DNA of 64,000 nt, from positions 46,711-110,710 of the forward strand of contig CAKTEM010000010.1 in assembly GCA_934548045.1 (NCBI GenBank), written 5' to 3'. A program made the position numbers and the translations under genes. Positions 25,473 to 34,008 of this stretch are shown piece by piece (position 1 is the stretch's first letter; every line of letters starts with the position of its first letter). This DNA is from an uncultured Faecalibacterium sp. GTDB taxonomy: Bacteria; Bacillota; Clostridia; Oscillospirales; Ruminococcaceae. The notes under the pieces are model-generated. The model did no database searches, was not told where the DNA came from, and saw nothing but the letters and a program-made list of their open reading frames with translations.

Positions 25473-26915
25473 ATGTTTCATTTGACGACAGCACTGGATG
25501 CGGCGTCGGCGGTGCCGCTGTACGAACAGCTCTATCAGAGCCTTGCCGAGGAGATGCGCACCGGTGCCATCACCGCCGACACCCGGATGCCCGGAAAACG
25601 GCGTCTTGCGGCGGAATTGTCGGTGTCGGTCAACACGGTCGATGCGGCGTATCAGCTGCTGGCGGCGGAAGGCTATCTTGAATCCCGGGAGCGAAGCGGC
25701 TTCTATGTGCAGGAGTATCTGGCTCTGCCCACCCAGCCCGAAAACCTCCCGACAGCAGCACCGAAAATACAGCCGGAACCAGCCGAAAAAAAACAGCCCG
25801 TCCGGTTCGATTTGTCGACCCGGGGCGTGGACCCGGGGCTGTTCCCGTTCCGGACATGGGCGCGGCTTCAAAAGGAACTGCTCTATTCCTCGCCGGAGCT
25901 GTTGACCCACGGAGACGCACAGGGAGATTTAGAACTGCGGCAGGCGTTGGCCGGATACCTTGAGGAATATCGCGGCGTCCGGTGCGGCGCGCATCAGATC
26001 GTGGTGGGAGCCGGTCTGGAATATCTGCTCGGCCTGCTGGCACCGCTGTTGCCCGGCATGGTGGCGGTGGAGAACCCGGGCTATCCCCGTGCAAAGCAGG
26101 TGCTGGAAAACAACGGCGTGGCCTGCTGCTGTCTGCCGGTGGACGAAGACGGCCTGTCCATCGAGGCGTTATCCCGTTCGGGTGCGGTGGTCTGCTATGT
26201 AACGCCCAGCCACCAGTTCCCGACCGGCGTCACCATGCCGGCTGGACGCCGGGCAGAACTGCTCCACTGGGCTTCCCGGAAGCCCGGACAGCGATATATC
26301 ATCGAGGACGACTATGATTCGGAATTCCGTTTCGATACCCGGCCACTGCCGAGTCTGCAGGGAATGGCCGGGGCGGATGGGCCGGTGGTTTACCTTTCCA
26401 CCTGCTCCCGGAGCCTCGCGCCCAGTATCCGTATTGCCTACATGGTCCTGCCGGAACACCTCATCCCGACATGGCAGGCGGCATACCAGCTCTACTCGAG
26501 TACGGTCAGCCGCTTCGAGCAGCAGACACTGGCACGATTCATCACCGAGGGGTACTTCACCCGGCATCTGGCCCGGGAACGGGTGGCCTACAAAGCCCGT
26601 CGGGATGCGCTGGCAAATGCGCTGAAAGCGGCGTTCCGGCCCGGAGAGCTGACGCTGGAAGGACTGCACACTGGCCTGCATCTGCTGGCAAAATTAAAAT
26701 CGCCGCCCACGGACGAAGCACTCCGGGCGGCGGCAGAGGAGCAGGGTGTCCAGCTCAGCCTGCTGAGCGACTACGACCTGACCGGCGACGGGCGGACACG
26801 CTCCGGAACGCTGGTGCTGGGTTACGGTTCGCTGGCAGATGAGACCTGTCCACTGGTGGGCGAGACGTTGAAAAAGGTCTGCACTGCCGCACGGGAATCG
26901 TCGTTCAACCGGTAA
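25473..26915 (+). CDS. MocR-type regulator lacking the PLP lysine
   Basis: 480 residues. GntR-type winged helix at 1-75 (VPLYEQLYQSLAEEMRTGAI, RRLAAELSVSVNTVDAAYQL), then a fold-type I aminotransferase domain. Most cofactor-pocket features remain: VTPSHQFPTGVTM and the Asp in IIEDDYDSEFRFD. But the motif that normally reads TFSKxLxPxLR is TCSRSLAPSIRIAY; the lysine that forms the PLP Schiff base is Arg 313 (codon CGG, 26409-26411). The protein may bind PLP without a covalent link, bind another ligand, or have lost the switch. Start at 25473 after GGAGGGG; an ATG eight codons upstream overlaps that site. Divergent to the ECF gene; its 3' end overlaps the LCP-like gene by 94 bp. Confidence 0.88.
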   Translation: MFHLTTALDAASAVPLYEQLYQSLAEEMRTGAITADTRMPGKRRLAAELSVSVNTVDAAYQLLAAEGYLESRERSGFYVQEYLALPTQPENLPTAAPKIQPEPAEKKQPVRFDLSTRGVDPGLFPFRTWARLQKELLYSSPELLTHGDAQGDLELRQALAGYLEEYRGVRCGAHQIVVGAGLEYLLGLLAPLLPGMVAVENPGYPRAKQVLENNGVACCCLPVDEDGLSIEALSRSGAVVCYVTPSHQFPTGVTMPAGRRAELLHWASRKPGQRYIIEDDYDSEFRFDTRPLPSLQGMAGADGPVVYLSTCSRSLAPSIRIAYMVLPEHLIPTWQAAYQLYSSTVSRFEQQTLARFITEGYFTRHLARERVAYKARRDALANALKAAFRPGELTLEGLHTGLHLLAKLKSPPTDEALRAAAEEQGVQLSLLSDYDLTGDGRTRSGTLVLGYGSLADETCPLVGETLKKVCTAARESSFNR

Positions 26916-27733
26916 AAATCGCTGTTCCACTCTCCGGGCAAGGTGTCAGACTGCACAAGGGCGGCGTTGTTGGCGAGAAATTCCAGAATCGTTTCCAACA
27001 GATAGTAGTCCTGTGCTGCTAGGTCGGTCAGGAGGGAAGAACTGTTCTCCCGGAGAGCCTGCGGCAGGGTCGAGGGTAAAAGCTCGAGGTTTTGCCGGAA
27101 AAACGCATCCCAGACGGCGGCGCGTGCCATCGCGCGGTGAGCCGGGGAGATGGCTTGTGCCTGTTCCAGGTCAAGGTTAGATAAAAATTCCTGCGCTTCG
27201 GCGGCAGACAAGCCCTCAACGCCGTTCGTGCGTCCGCAGAGGGAGAGTTCTTCAGGGGTCAATGCACCCGAAAAGCCGACCCGAAACGCGCCGTACCGGC
27301 CAGTCAGCTTTTCGAGCAGGGCAGGCGAGAGAGCGAGATAACGAGTGTCCTCGGGCAGGGAGAGCGGTGCAAGCAGGGCCTCCCGGCAGCGTGCAGGCCC
27401 GGCGGAAGTATAGCACTGGGCGAGTGTGGCATCCTGTCCGCCGAAGTCAACGCAGGTCTCGGCTGGAACCGCCAGCAGATCAAGGCAGTTCTGGGAAGCG
27501 TTGAGATAGAGCAGGACAAAGCCCGGCTGTTCGCCCGAGATGCAGACGAGCAGGGTCATTTGGTCGGTCACTTTTGGCAGAGCGACCAGAACACCGCTCT
27601 GCGGTTCGGCGGTTTGGATTCGGGTGCGCGCGGCCTGCCGGGTGAGCAGAACGGTGCCGCCCATCAGCGGCAGCAGAACCAAAAGCGTCGCGCCCAGTGC
27701 CGCCCAGAAAGGTTTCCATCCACTTGTTCGCAT
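26822..27733 (-). CDS. LytR-CpsA-Psr (LCP)-like membrane protein, degenerate
   Basis: 303 residues: N-terminal membrane helix (about 10-31) then an extracytoplasmic domain. TLLVCISGEQPGFVLLYLNA and LDLLAVPAET follow the pattern of LCP enzymes (xLLVSxD...MLxxxxxxxxxxLLSIPRDT), and CYTSAGPARCREALLAPLSL resembles the next LCP segment. The Arg-Asp residues that hold the polyprenyl pyrophosphate in active LCP proteins appear as Ala-Glu, so ligase activity is uncertain. AGGAGA precedes the ATG. The last 94 bp lie antisense under the end of the MocR gene. Confidence 0.5.
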   Translation of the reverse strand: MRTSGWKPFWAALGATLLVLLPLMGGTVLLTRQAARTRIQTAEPQSGVLVALPKVTDQMTLLVCISGEQPGFVLLYLNASQNCLDLLAVPAETCVDFGGQDATLAQCYTSAGPARCREALLAPLSLPEDTRYLALSPALLEKLTGRYGAFRVGFSGALTPEELSLCGRTNGVEGLSAAEAQEFLSNLDLEQAQAISPAHRAMARAAVWDAFFRQNLELLPSTLPQALRENSSSLLTDLAAQDYYLLETILEFLANNAALVQSDTLPGEWNSDFYRLNDDSRAAVQTFFNVSPTSGQVSSASEP

Positions 27734-27862
27734 TTGAAAGTCTCCTGTTTTTTTAGGAGTCTTCTCAAAAAACAGGCGCGCTTATACAAAAAGTCATACA
27801 AAAACAAAATTCATTCGCACGGCATAACAGATGAAATCGGAACGTAAAATGGACTGAAAGAC

Positions 27863-27891
27863 TTGCCAACGTGCGAAAAATGTGATAAAGT
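27863..27891 (+). promoter_or_regulatory. Promoter of the symporter gene
   Basis: TTGCCA (27863-27868), 17 bp, TAAAGT (27886-27891). Transcription would start near 27898, giving a leader of about 167 nt. This and the following attenuator account for 27734-28064. Confidence 0.6.
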
Positions 27892-27959
27892 TCTTCTAAC
27901 ATGTACAAAAAATCAGAACTGTACATAACGGAAGAACGATTTCGCGCACAAGGGTGTGT

Positions 27960-28045
27960 GTCTGCCTGCGGCAGACCGTGCTTTGGGCGCGGTTGAGAGC
28001 AAAAGGATGCGGGCAGAGCCAAAGTCGGTTCTGTCCGCATTTTTT
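27960..28045 (+). promoter_or_regulatory. Attenuator-like leader with terminator and antiterminator
   Basis: Three pairings compete. A first hairpin is GTCTGCC/GGCAGAC (27960-27966 with 27970-27976). A terminator is TGCGGGCAGAGCC/GGTTCTGTCCGCA (28008-28020 with 28027-28039) followed by six T. An antiterminator is TCTGCCTGC (27961-27969) with GCGGGCAGA (28009-28017), using both of the others' left arms. I do not recognise the aptamer as a named riboswitch class. Confidence 0.7.
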
Positions 28046-28064
28046 GTCAGAGGGGGATTCCGCT

Positions 28065-29543
28065 ATGCTCGAAACCATTACAAGTATCAACAATGCGGTC
28101 AACGGCGTTGTCTGGGGGCCAATCGGCCTTGCGCTGCTGTTCTGCGCCGGTCTGATCATGACGACGCGCACCGGGCTGTTCCAGTTCCGGCACTTTGGTT
28201 ACTGGATGAAGAACACCATCGGTGCCATCTTTGCGGATAAGCATGTGACCGCACACACCGGCCGGGATGACAAGGCCATCAGCCAGTTCCAGAGCCTTTG
28301 CACGGCACTGGCGGCGACCATCGGCACCGGCAACATCGTCGGCATCGCGACGGCCATCATCAGCGGCGGCCCGGGTGCCATCTTCTGGATGTGGGTCATG
28401 GCTCTGCTGGGCATGATGACGAACTATTCCGAGAACGTGCTGGGCATCTTCTATCGCCGCAAAAACGAAAAAGGCGAGTGGTCCGGCGGCGCGATGTATT
28501 ACCTGTCCGACGGTCTCGGCTCGAAAAAAGGCTGTAAGGCTCTGGGCCAGACACTGGCTGTTCTGTTCTCCTGCTTCTGTGTGCTGGCGTCCTTCGGCAT
28601 CGGCAACATGAGCCAGATCAACTCCATCGCAGGCAATATGGAGTCTGCGTTCAACGTTCCGACCCTCGTGACCGGTATCGCGCTGGCGGCACTGTCTGCT
28701 CTCGTCATCCTTGGCGGATTGAAGCGGATGGCTGCTGTCACTGAGAAAATCGTGCCGTTCATGGCCGTTTTCTATGTCATTGGCGCGCTGGTGGTCGTTT
28801 TCACCCATATCACAGCGGTTCCGGCGGCGTTCGCGGCTATTTTCAAGGGCGCGTTCGGTTTCCGGGCCGCTGGTGGCGGTGTGCTGGGCTACGGCGTCAA
28901 CGCGGCCATCACTTGGGGCTTCAAGCGCGGTGCGTTCTCCAACGAGGCCGGCCTTGGCTCGTCGGTCATGGTACATTCGTCCTCCAACGTCAAAGAGCCT
29001 GTCCAGCAGGGTATGTGGGGCATCTTTGAGGTCTTCGCAGATACTATCGTGGTCTGCACCTTGACCTCGCTCGTTATCCTGACGACCGGTCTGGTCGACC
29101 TCGACACCGGCATGATGCTGACCGGGGTGCAGGGAAGCGCGCTGGTCGGCGAAGCCTTTGCGACCGTCTTCGGAGGCTTTGGCCCGAAGTTCATCGCAAT
29201 TTCTATCCTACTGTTCGCTTACTCCACGGTTCTGGGCTGGAGCCACTACGGAACCAAGGCGTTTGAGTACCTGTTCGGCACCAAGGCCAGCGTAGGCTAT
29301 AAGGTCGTGTTCGTCCTGATGACCATTGTGGGCGCGACCATGAAGCTGGGCCTTGCATGGGATCTGTCTGATACTTTCAACGGCCTGATGATGATCCCGA
29401 ACCTCATCGGTGTGCTGAGCCTGTCCGGCACGGTGGCCAAGATTACCAAAAACTACACCGACCGCAAATTCCGGGGCATCGACGTGAAACCGATGTACTC
29501 GGCGTTTGAGGAGGAACCGGCAAAGGCAAGAAAGTCGGCATAA
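28065..29543 (+). CDS. Alanine/glycine:cation symporter (AGCS family)
   Basis: 492 residues, about 11 hydrophobic segments. Sodium-driven uptake of alanine or glycine. GDDKAIS-type start of the core (HTGRDDKAISQFQSLCTALA), GTGNIVGIATAI, MWVMALLGMMTNYSENVLGI, GFKRGAFSNEAGLGSS are the AGCS signatures. Start ATG 28065 has GAGGGGGA upstream and sits right after the leader terminator. Transcribed alone, ended by the terminator at 29557. Confidence 0.93.
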   Translation: MLETITSINNAVNGVVWGPIGLALLFCAGLIMTTRTGLFQFRHFGYWMKNTIGAIFADKHVTAHTGRDDKAISQFQSLCTALAATIGTGNIVGIATAIISGGPGAIFWMWVMALLGMMTNYSENVLGIFYRRKNEKGEWSGGAMYYLSDGLGSKKGCKALGQTLAVLFSCFCVLASFGIGNMSQINSIAGNMESAFNVPTLVTGIALAALSALVILGGLKRMAAVTEKIVPFMAVFYVIGALVVVFTHITAVPAAFAAIFKGAFGFRAAGGGVLGYGVNAAITWGFKRGAFSNEAGLGSSVMVHSSSNVKEPVQQGMWGIFEVFADTIVVCTLTSLVILTTGLVDLDTGMMLTGVQGSALVGEAFATVFGGFGPKFIAISILLFAYSTVLGWSHYGTKAFEYLFGTKASVGYKVVFVLMTIVGATMKLGLAWDLSDTFNGLMMIPNLIGVLSLSGTVAKITKNYTDRKFRGIDVKPMYSAFEEEPAKARKSA

Positions 29544-29556
29544 AACAATAATAAGC

Positions 29557-29590
29557 AAAAATCTCCCGGCATCACTGCCGGGAGATTTTT
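29557..29590. terminator. Bidirectional terminator
   Basis: 15-bp perfect stem AAAAATCTCCCGGCA/TGCCGGGAGATTTTT with a TCAC loop, between convergent genes. Confidence 0.92.
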
Positions 29591-29591
29591 G

Positions 29592-30839
29592 CTATCTATG
29601 CAGTTTTTTCGCGGCATCCCGTCCGGCGACAAGGCCGGAACCGAACGCCCAATGCAGGTTGAAGCCGCCGCAGATACCGGCACAGTCGAGGGTCTCACCG
29701 ACAAAGTAGACGCCCGGGCATCCCTTGAACTGGAAGGTCGGCTCCACTTCGGTCAGGCTGAGGCCGCCGCCGGTGGTCTGTGCCTGTTTCCATCCGCAGG
29801 GCGTCAGATTTTCAAAACGCCAGTGCTTCGAGGTATGGGCGAGCTTTTTCCACCCGGCGGTGGAAATGGTGGAAAGTGAGCCGTCTGGCAGTTTTGCGGC
29901 AGACCAGAGGGCGCGGCCAAGCTTCGGATGGATGAGGCCGAGCCAGAGATCCGCCGGGGCATCGCCGGGCAGAATGGCAAGCCGGGAGGTAAAGAGGCCG
30001 AACAGCTCTTCTTCGGACAGAGCCGGGAACAAGTCCAGCTCGATGACCGGCTGTTTCGGCACGCGCTTTGGGGCCAGCAGGCCGGACAGCTGCATGATGC
30101 AGATGCCGGACAAGCCGTAGTCAGTGAATTGGACTTCGCCGCTCTCCTGCGAGATGGGGTGGTTGCCATCTAAGAGAGTCGCTGTGGCCTTGGCACGGAT
30201 GCCGGCCAGCGATTTGATGGGCTTTGCAACCTGCAAAGCGGTCAGGCAGGGATAGAGGGGTTCGACTTTTCCGCCGCACTGGGCGGCGAACCGGGTGCCG
30301 AAACCGTCCGTGCCGAACTGTGGGCCGGCCTCACCGCCCATCGCGCAGATGACGGCATTTGCCCGGAGGTTCTGCGTCTGGCCGTCGGCGTCGACGTACT
30401 GGACAGCATAGCCGCTTCGGGTCTGGCTGAGAGAGCGAACGGTACAGCCTAAACGCAGCTCGACGCCCAGCTTCTCGAAGTGGCGTTCCAGCAGGGCGAG
30501 GACGTCCGCCGCCTGATTGGAATAGGGATAGATACGCCCGGCCTCGTCCGTCCGGGTGTAAAGGCCCAGCGCGTTGAACCAGCCCAGAGGGTCAGCGTGG
30601 TCAACAGCACGGAGCAGCGGCAGCAGGGCCGCCGGGCTGGAAGTGAAGTACCGCTCCGGTGCGATGGCGGTGTTGTCGAGGTTGCAGCGTCCGTTTCCGG
30701 TCGCGAGAAGCTTTTTCCCGAGCTTGGGGTTCCGCTCGAGGATGGTGACTTTTCCGCTTCCCGGGCGGAGGGTCTGCGCGGCGGAGAGTGCCGCCGCCAG
30801 TCCTGCGGCTCCGCCGCCCAAAACTAAGATCTGCTGCAT
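29592..30839 (-). CDS. HI0933/YhiN-family flavoprotein
   Basis: 415 residues. N-terminal dinucleotide-binding fold ILVLGGGAAGLAAALSAA, then KLGKKLLATGNGRCNLDN, AVICAMGGEAGPQFGTDGFG and the C-terminal FAD contact GVYFVGETLDCAGICGGFNL, as in the HI0933-like family of NAD(P)/FAD-dependent oxidoreductases. The physiological substrate is not known for the family. Start at the ATG at 30839; the frame stays open 47 codons upstream without homology. Confidence 0.9.
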   Translation of the reverse strand: MQQILVLGGGAAGLAAALSAAQTLRPGSGKVTILERNPKLGKKLLATGNGRCNLDNTAIAPERYFTSSPAALLPLLRAVDHADPLGWFNALGLYTRTDEAGRIYPYSNQAADVLALLERHFEKLGVELRLGCTVRSLSQTRSGYAVQYVDADGQTQNLRANAVICAMGGEAGPQFGTDGFGTRFAAQCGGKVEPLYPCLTALQVAKPIKSLAGIRAKATATLLDGNHPISQESGEVQFTDYGLSGICIMQLSGLLAPKRVPKQPVIELDLFPALSEEELFGLFTSRLAILPGDAPADLWLGLIHPKLGRALWSAAKLPDGSLSTISTAGWKKLAHTSKHWRFENLTPCGWKQAQTTGGGLSLTEVEPTFQFKGCPGVYFVGETLDCAGICGGFNLHWAFGSGLVAGRDAAKKLHR

Positions 30840-30995
30840 GATGATACCGGCCTTTCTTGAAAATCTCCGCAAGGCGGAGGGGTTGTCTGTAAGAGTGAGC
30901 CTATTGTAACATGTCCGGCTTTTCTTGGCAACGGAGTTTGATCGTGAGGATTGGAAGCGCGGCAAAATTCGACGCCTCACGGCGCAAAAAATCTC

Positions 30996-31005
30996 GGGGG
31001 GGGGG
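30996..31005 (+). repeat. G10 homopolymer upstream of a cyclase promoter
   Basis: Ten consecutive G, 37 bp before the -35 box of the diguanylate cyclase gene. Such tracts are prone to slipped-strand length change. Confidence 0.9.
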
Positions 31006-31042
31006 TAACGTTAGAAAAAGCGAACAAGTTTACAGAAAATGC

Positions 31043-31071
31043 TTGACGCCGCCAGAAATTCCGGGTAAAAT
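31043..31071 (+). promoter_or_regulatory. Promoter of the diguanylate cyclase gene
   Basis: TTGACG (31043-31048), 17 bp, TAAAAT (31066-31071), 52 bp before the start codon. Confidence 0.75.
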
Positions 31072-31123
31072 CAGGCCAAGCCAATGCTTTGGCAAAAAAG
31101 GGATCGCGGAAAGAGTGAGGCGA

Positions 31124-32974
31124 ATGAAAGCAAAACAAAAGAACCTGAGCGCGGTCGTGCTGCTGGTTCTTCTGGTCATTGGCTGTCTGCTGCAATACAA
31201 CGATTATATCCATCGGCAGATCTATTACGAAAGCACCCAGAATCTTCTGGAAACATACGAGCAGGTCGATAAGACCATTCTGATGTTCGCGCAGCGGAAC
31301 TGGAATGTTCTATCGGACTGGGGCAGCTACCTGCGCGAGATCACGAGCGATGAAGATATCCGGAAATGGCGTGATTTCGGCGAGGAAAAGCGCACATGGA
31401 ATTACAGCGATTTCTATCTGGTGAATGAGGATGGCGCGTACTGGACGGTGGACGGACGAAGCGGAACGGCCGACCATATCGAGGAAGCGTTTAAAGTCCT
31501 GTATAAAAAGAACCAGCCGGTCGTTTCAAGCTATATGGCGACCAGCGGCATCCGGAAGGTCGTGTTCGCCGTGCCGACCGATCCCATCGAGGTGGACGGC
31601 GTGACTTACACCGGCCTTGCGGTCAGCTACGACAACGATGTTCTGGAAAACATGACCGGCGGCGGAGCCTACGACGGAAAAAGCGACTGCTACATCGTCT
31701 ATCCGAACGGCGATGTCATGATGTCGACAGAACCCAAGACAGAAATTCCGAACCACATTGATAACCTGTTCGATTTTCTGCGCGAGAATACCTCGTATCC
31801 GGAAACATATTTTGATCAGATGCTGGAAAATCTGCCTCAGAACGTCAGCGGCAGCATCAGCTACCAGTATCAGGGCAAGGATTTTTATCTGACTTATCAG
31901 CCGTCCGGATTGGAGAATACGGCTATCATCGGCATCGTCGACCGAGACAGCGTGGATTCCGGGATGCAGAATGTCCAGTACATCACGATCCTGATGCTGA
32001 GCGTCCTTGCAATCTCCATCCTTATTTTTATTGTGCTGGGCATCATTTCCAGAACGGAGCAGAAGCTGAAAGAGGAAGAGGCGGAAAAAGAACGGCTGGC
32101 ACATGAAAAAGAACTGAGCGACCAGCTGTTCGACGGCGTGAGCCGGGTCGCCGACCGGTTCTCGGTGTGCGACCTCAAGAACGATGAGTATGAGTATCAC
32201 GAGCGGAAGGGAACGCCCCTCTATCCCGAGAATGGCAGATACCGCGATCTGCTCAGCCGGATGAACCAGCAGTACCTTGTCCTGACCGACGGCGAAGACG
32301 CAAAAATAAGTCAGGTTCTTACGCCGGAGCAGATCCAGCACCAGCTCCAGAAAGAGGATGACCTGATGCGGATCGAATACTGCACCCGGGATAAGAGCCT
32401 GTATCTGGTGATGTATGTGATACCGGTCATCTGGGAAGAGGGCAAAGTGACGCAGGTCATCTTTATCTCGCAGGACATCGGCCGGGTGCATGAGCTGGAG
32501 AATCTGGCGAACACCGACGGCCTGACCGGACTGTTCAACAGCCGGTACTTCAGCCGGGTGCTGCAGCTCAAAGAGGAAAAGCGGCAGAGGTTCACTCTGT
32601 TCTATCTCGACCTCGACCATTTCAAGCTCATCAACGATACATACGGCCACGATGTCGGCGACAAGCTGCTCCGGGAAGTTGCGGTGCGGCTTCAGGGCTG
32701 TATCCGCCCAAGCGACTACGCCTTCCGCATCGGCGGCGATGAATTCGCCCTCATCGTCAATGAGGCACTGGAAAAACACGCCCGGGAGGAACGCGTCGCG
32801 CTGATCCGGAAAACGATACTAACGCCGTTCGACATCGACGGAAATCACCTCTGCGTCGGCACCAGCTGCGGCTGTGCCAGCTACCCAGAGGAAGCCGCCC
32901 ACACCGAGGATATTCGCATCATCGCTGACCAGCGGATGTATGAGGATAAAGAGAAAAATCACGCTGGGAGATAA
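31124..32974 (+). CDS. Membrane sensor diguanylate cyclase
   Basis: 616 residues. Two membrane helices (about 8-26 and 284-308) enclose an extracytoplasmic sensor domain of Cache type. A coiled-coil linker rich in Glu/Lys (TEQKLKEEEAEKERLAHEKE) and a PAS-like stretch follow, then a C-terminal GGDEF domain with ANTDGLTGLFNSRYF, LDLDHFKLINDTYGHDVGD and an intact RIGGDEFALIV active site; cyclic di-GMP synthesis is expected. I see no RxxD inhibitory site in the five residues before GGDEF. Start at 31124 (AGTGAGG upstream); the frame extends 71 codons upstream across the promoter and G tract and is not coding there. It is the only complete cyclase in the window and so a possible source of signal for the polysaccharide locus. 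Confidence 0.93.
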   Translation: MKAKQKNLSAVVLLVLLVIGCLLQYNDYIHRQIYYESTQNLLETYEQVDKTILMFAQRNWNVLSDWGSYLREITSDEDIRKWRDFGEEKRTWNYSDFYLVNEDGAYWTVDGRSGTADHIEEAFKVLYKKNQPVVSSYMATSGIRKVVFAVPTDPIEVDGVTYTGLAVSYDNDVLENMTGGGAYDGKSDCYIVYPNGDVMMSTEPKTEIPNHIDNLFDFLRENTSYPETYFDQMLENLPQNVSGSISYQYQGKDFYLTYQPSGLENTAIIGIVDRDSVDSGMQNVQYITILMLSVLAISILIFIVLGIISRTEQKLKEEEAEKERLAHEKELSDQLFDGVSRVADRFSVCDLKNDEYEYHERKGTPLYPENGRYRDLLSRMNQQYLVLTDGEDAKISQVLTPEQIQHQLQKEDDLMRIEYCTRDKSLYLVMYVIPVIWEEGKVTQVIFISQDIGRVHELENLANTDGLTGLFNSRYFSRVLQLKEEKRQRFTLFYLDLDHFKLINDTYGHDVGDKLLREVAVRLQGCIRPSDYAFRIGGDEFALIVNEALEKHAREERVALIRKTILTPFDIDGNHLCVGTSCGCASYPEEAAHTEDIRIIADQRMYEDKEKNHAGR

Positions 32975-32976
32975 AG

Positions 32977-33014
32977 AACGCCGGAAGAACGAGCAACTGT
33001 TCTTCCGGCGTTTT
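32977..33014 (+). terminator. Terminator after the cyclase gene
   Basis: 14-bp stem AACGCCGGAAGAAC/GTTCTTCCGGCGTT, 8-nt loop, then T residues. Confidence 0.88.
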
Positions 33015-33056
33015 GCTGTGTAAGAGGGAACGGATGATAAGTTTTCGCCCAATGAA

Positions 33057-33086
33057 TTGATTTTTCTCCCAAAAACAAGGTATAAT
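33057..33086 (+). promoter_or_regulatory. Promoter of spoVT
   Basis: TTGATT (33057-33062), 18 bp, TATAAT (33081-33086). A leader of about 170 nt follows; an open frame of 66 codons inside it has no recognisable product. Confidence 0.65.
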
Positions 33087-33263
33087 TGGGAGAAAGAAGA
33101 GAAGGCTGGGATGAGGAAGAAAATGACCCGAAACACCCGATACGTCAGAAATATGGAGGCAGAAAAGGAAAGCGGAACGCTTAAGCATAAATCTCCTGAT
33201 TTTCCACATACTACCCATAAGACCCGTGATATGGAAAACGAGAGTTTCAGGAGGTAAGTGGTT

Positions 33264-33806
33264 ATGAAAGCGACAGGCATCGTGCGCCGCATCGACGAGC
33301 TGGGGCGAGTGGTGATCCCCAAGGAGATACGCCGCACCCAGCGCATCCGGAGGGGCGACCCACTCGAGATTTTTACGACCGGAGACGGCGAAGTGATTTT
33401 CAAGAAGTATTCGCCGGTGGGGGAGATGAGCAGCGTTGCGGCGCAGTACGCCGATGTGCTGAGCAAGAGCTTCGCGCTGACGGCGTTCATCGCGGACCGT
33501 GATAGAATTCTGGTGGTATCGGGCAGCGGAAAGCGTGATTTAACTGACCGGAGTGTGAGTCAGCCGCTCGAAAAGCTGATGGAGAGCCGGAAGTCCTACC
33601 AGAGTGAGGGTGTGCCGGAGCAGACGCTGCTCCCGTGTGAGAACTCGGCGCGGTCGCTGCTCTGCGTCAGCCCCATCATTGCCGCCGGAGATGTGACCGG
33701 CGCAGTCGGCCTGCTGAGCGAGGACAAGACGGCAAAGCCGGACCCGGCTCAGCAAAAGGCTGTGGCAGTCGCGGCGGCGTTTCTGGCAAAGCAGATGGAA
33801 GAATGA
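33264..33806 (+). CDS. spoVT: AbrB-family regulator SpoVT
   Basis: 180 residues, matching Bacillus SpoVT in length. N-terminal swapped-hairpin DNA-binding domain MKATGIVRRIDELGRVVIPK then EIRRTQRIRRGDPLEIF is nearly canonical; the rest is a GAF-like domain (ITAFIADRDRILVVSGSG-type strand, VTGAVGLLSEDK). In spore formers it acts in late forespore gene control. Start at the ATG at 33264 with AGGAGG upstream; a GTG two codons earlier is too close to that site. No other sporulation gene is in the window. Confidence 0.93.
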   Translation: MKATGIVRRIDELGRVVIPKEIRRTQRIRRGDPLEIFTTGDGEVIFKKYSPVGEMSSVAAQYADVLSKSFALTAFIADRDRILVVSGSGKRDLTDRSVSQPLEKLMESRKSYQSEGVPEQTLLPCENSARSLLCVSPIIAAGDVTGAVGLLSEDKTAKPDPAQQKAVAVAAAFLAKQMEE

Positions 33807-33852
33807 CCCTCTCCGTCATTGCTGACGCAATGACACCTCTCCCAAGGGTGGC
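33807..33852 (+). repeat. Interspersed repeat, copy 1
   Basis: CCCTCTCCGTC, an inner hairpin CATTGCTGACGCAATG, then ACACCTCTCCCAAGGG. It begins immediately after the spoVT stop codon. A second, inverted copy lies 160 bp away. Confidence 0.6.
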
Positions 33853-34008
33853 ATATTGGGATATGCTATTATATAAGTAGGAAGGTTTCATATAAGACAA
33901 AACAAGATGGCCTTGCGGTCTCGGTTCAGTTGTGGCTGAATCCAGTCCGCAGGGCTATTGCTTTTACGGAAGAAAACGCTTTGCTCAGCAAAATGAAGTG
34001 CTTCAGTC

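Noticed and set aside
28065..28070. Longer AGCS protein starting at 27954
   Set aside because: The extra 37 codons run through the hairpins of the leader and terminator and are not membrane-like.
33057..33257. 66-codon frame before spoVT
   Set aside because: Starts inside the spoVT promoter and has no ribosome site or match.
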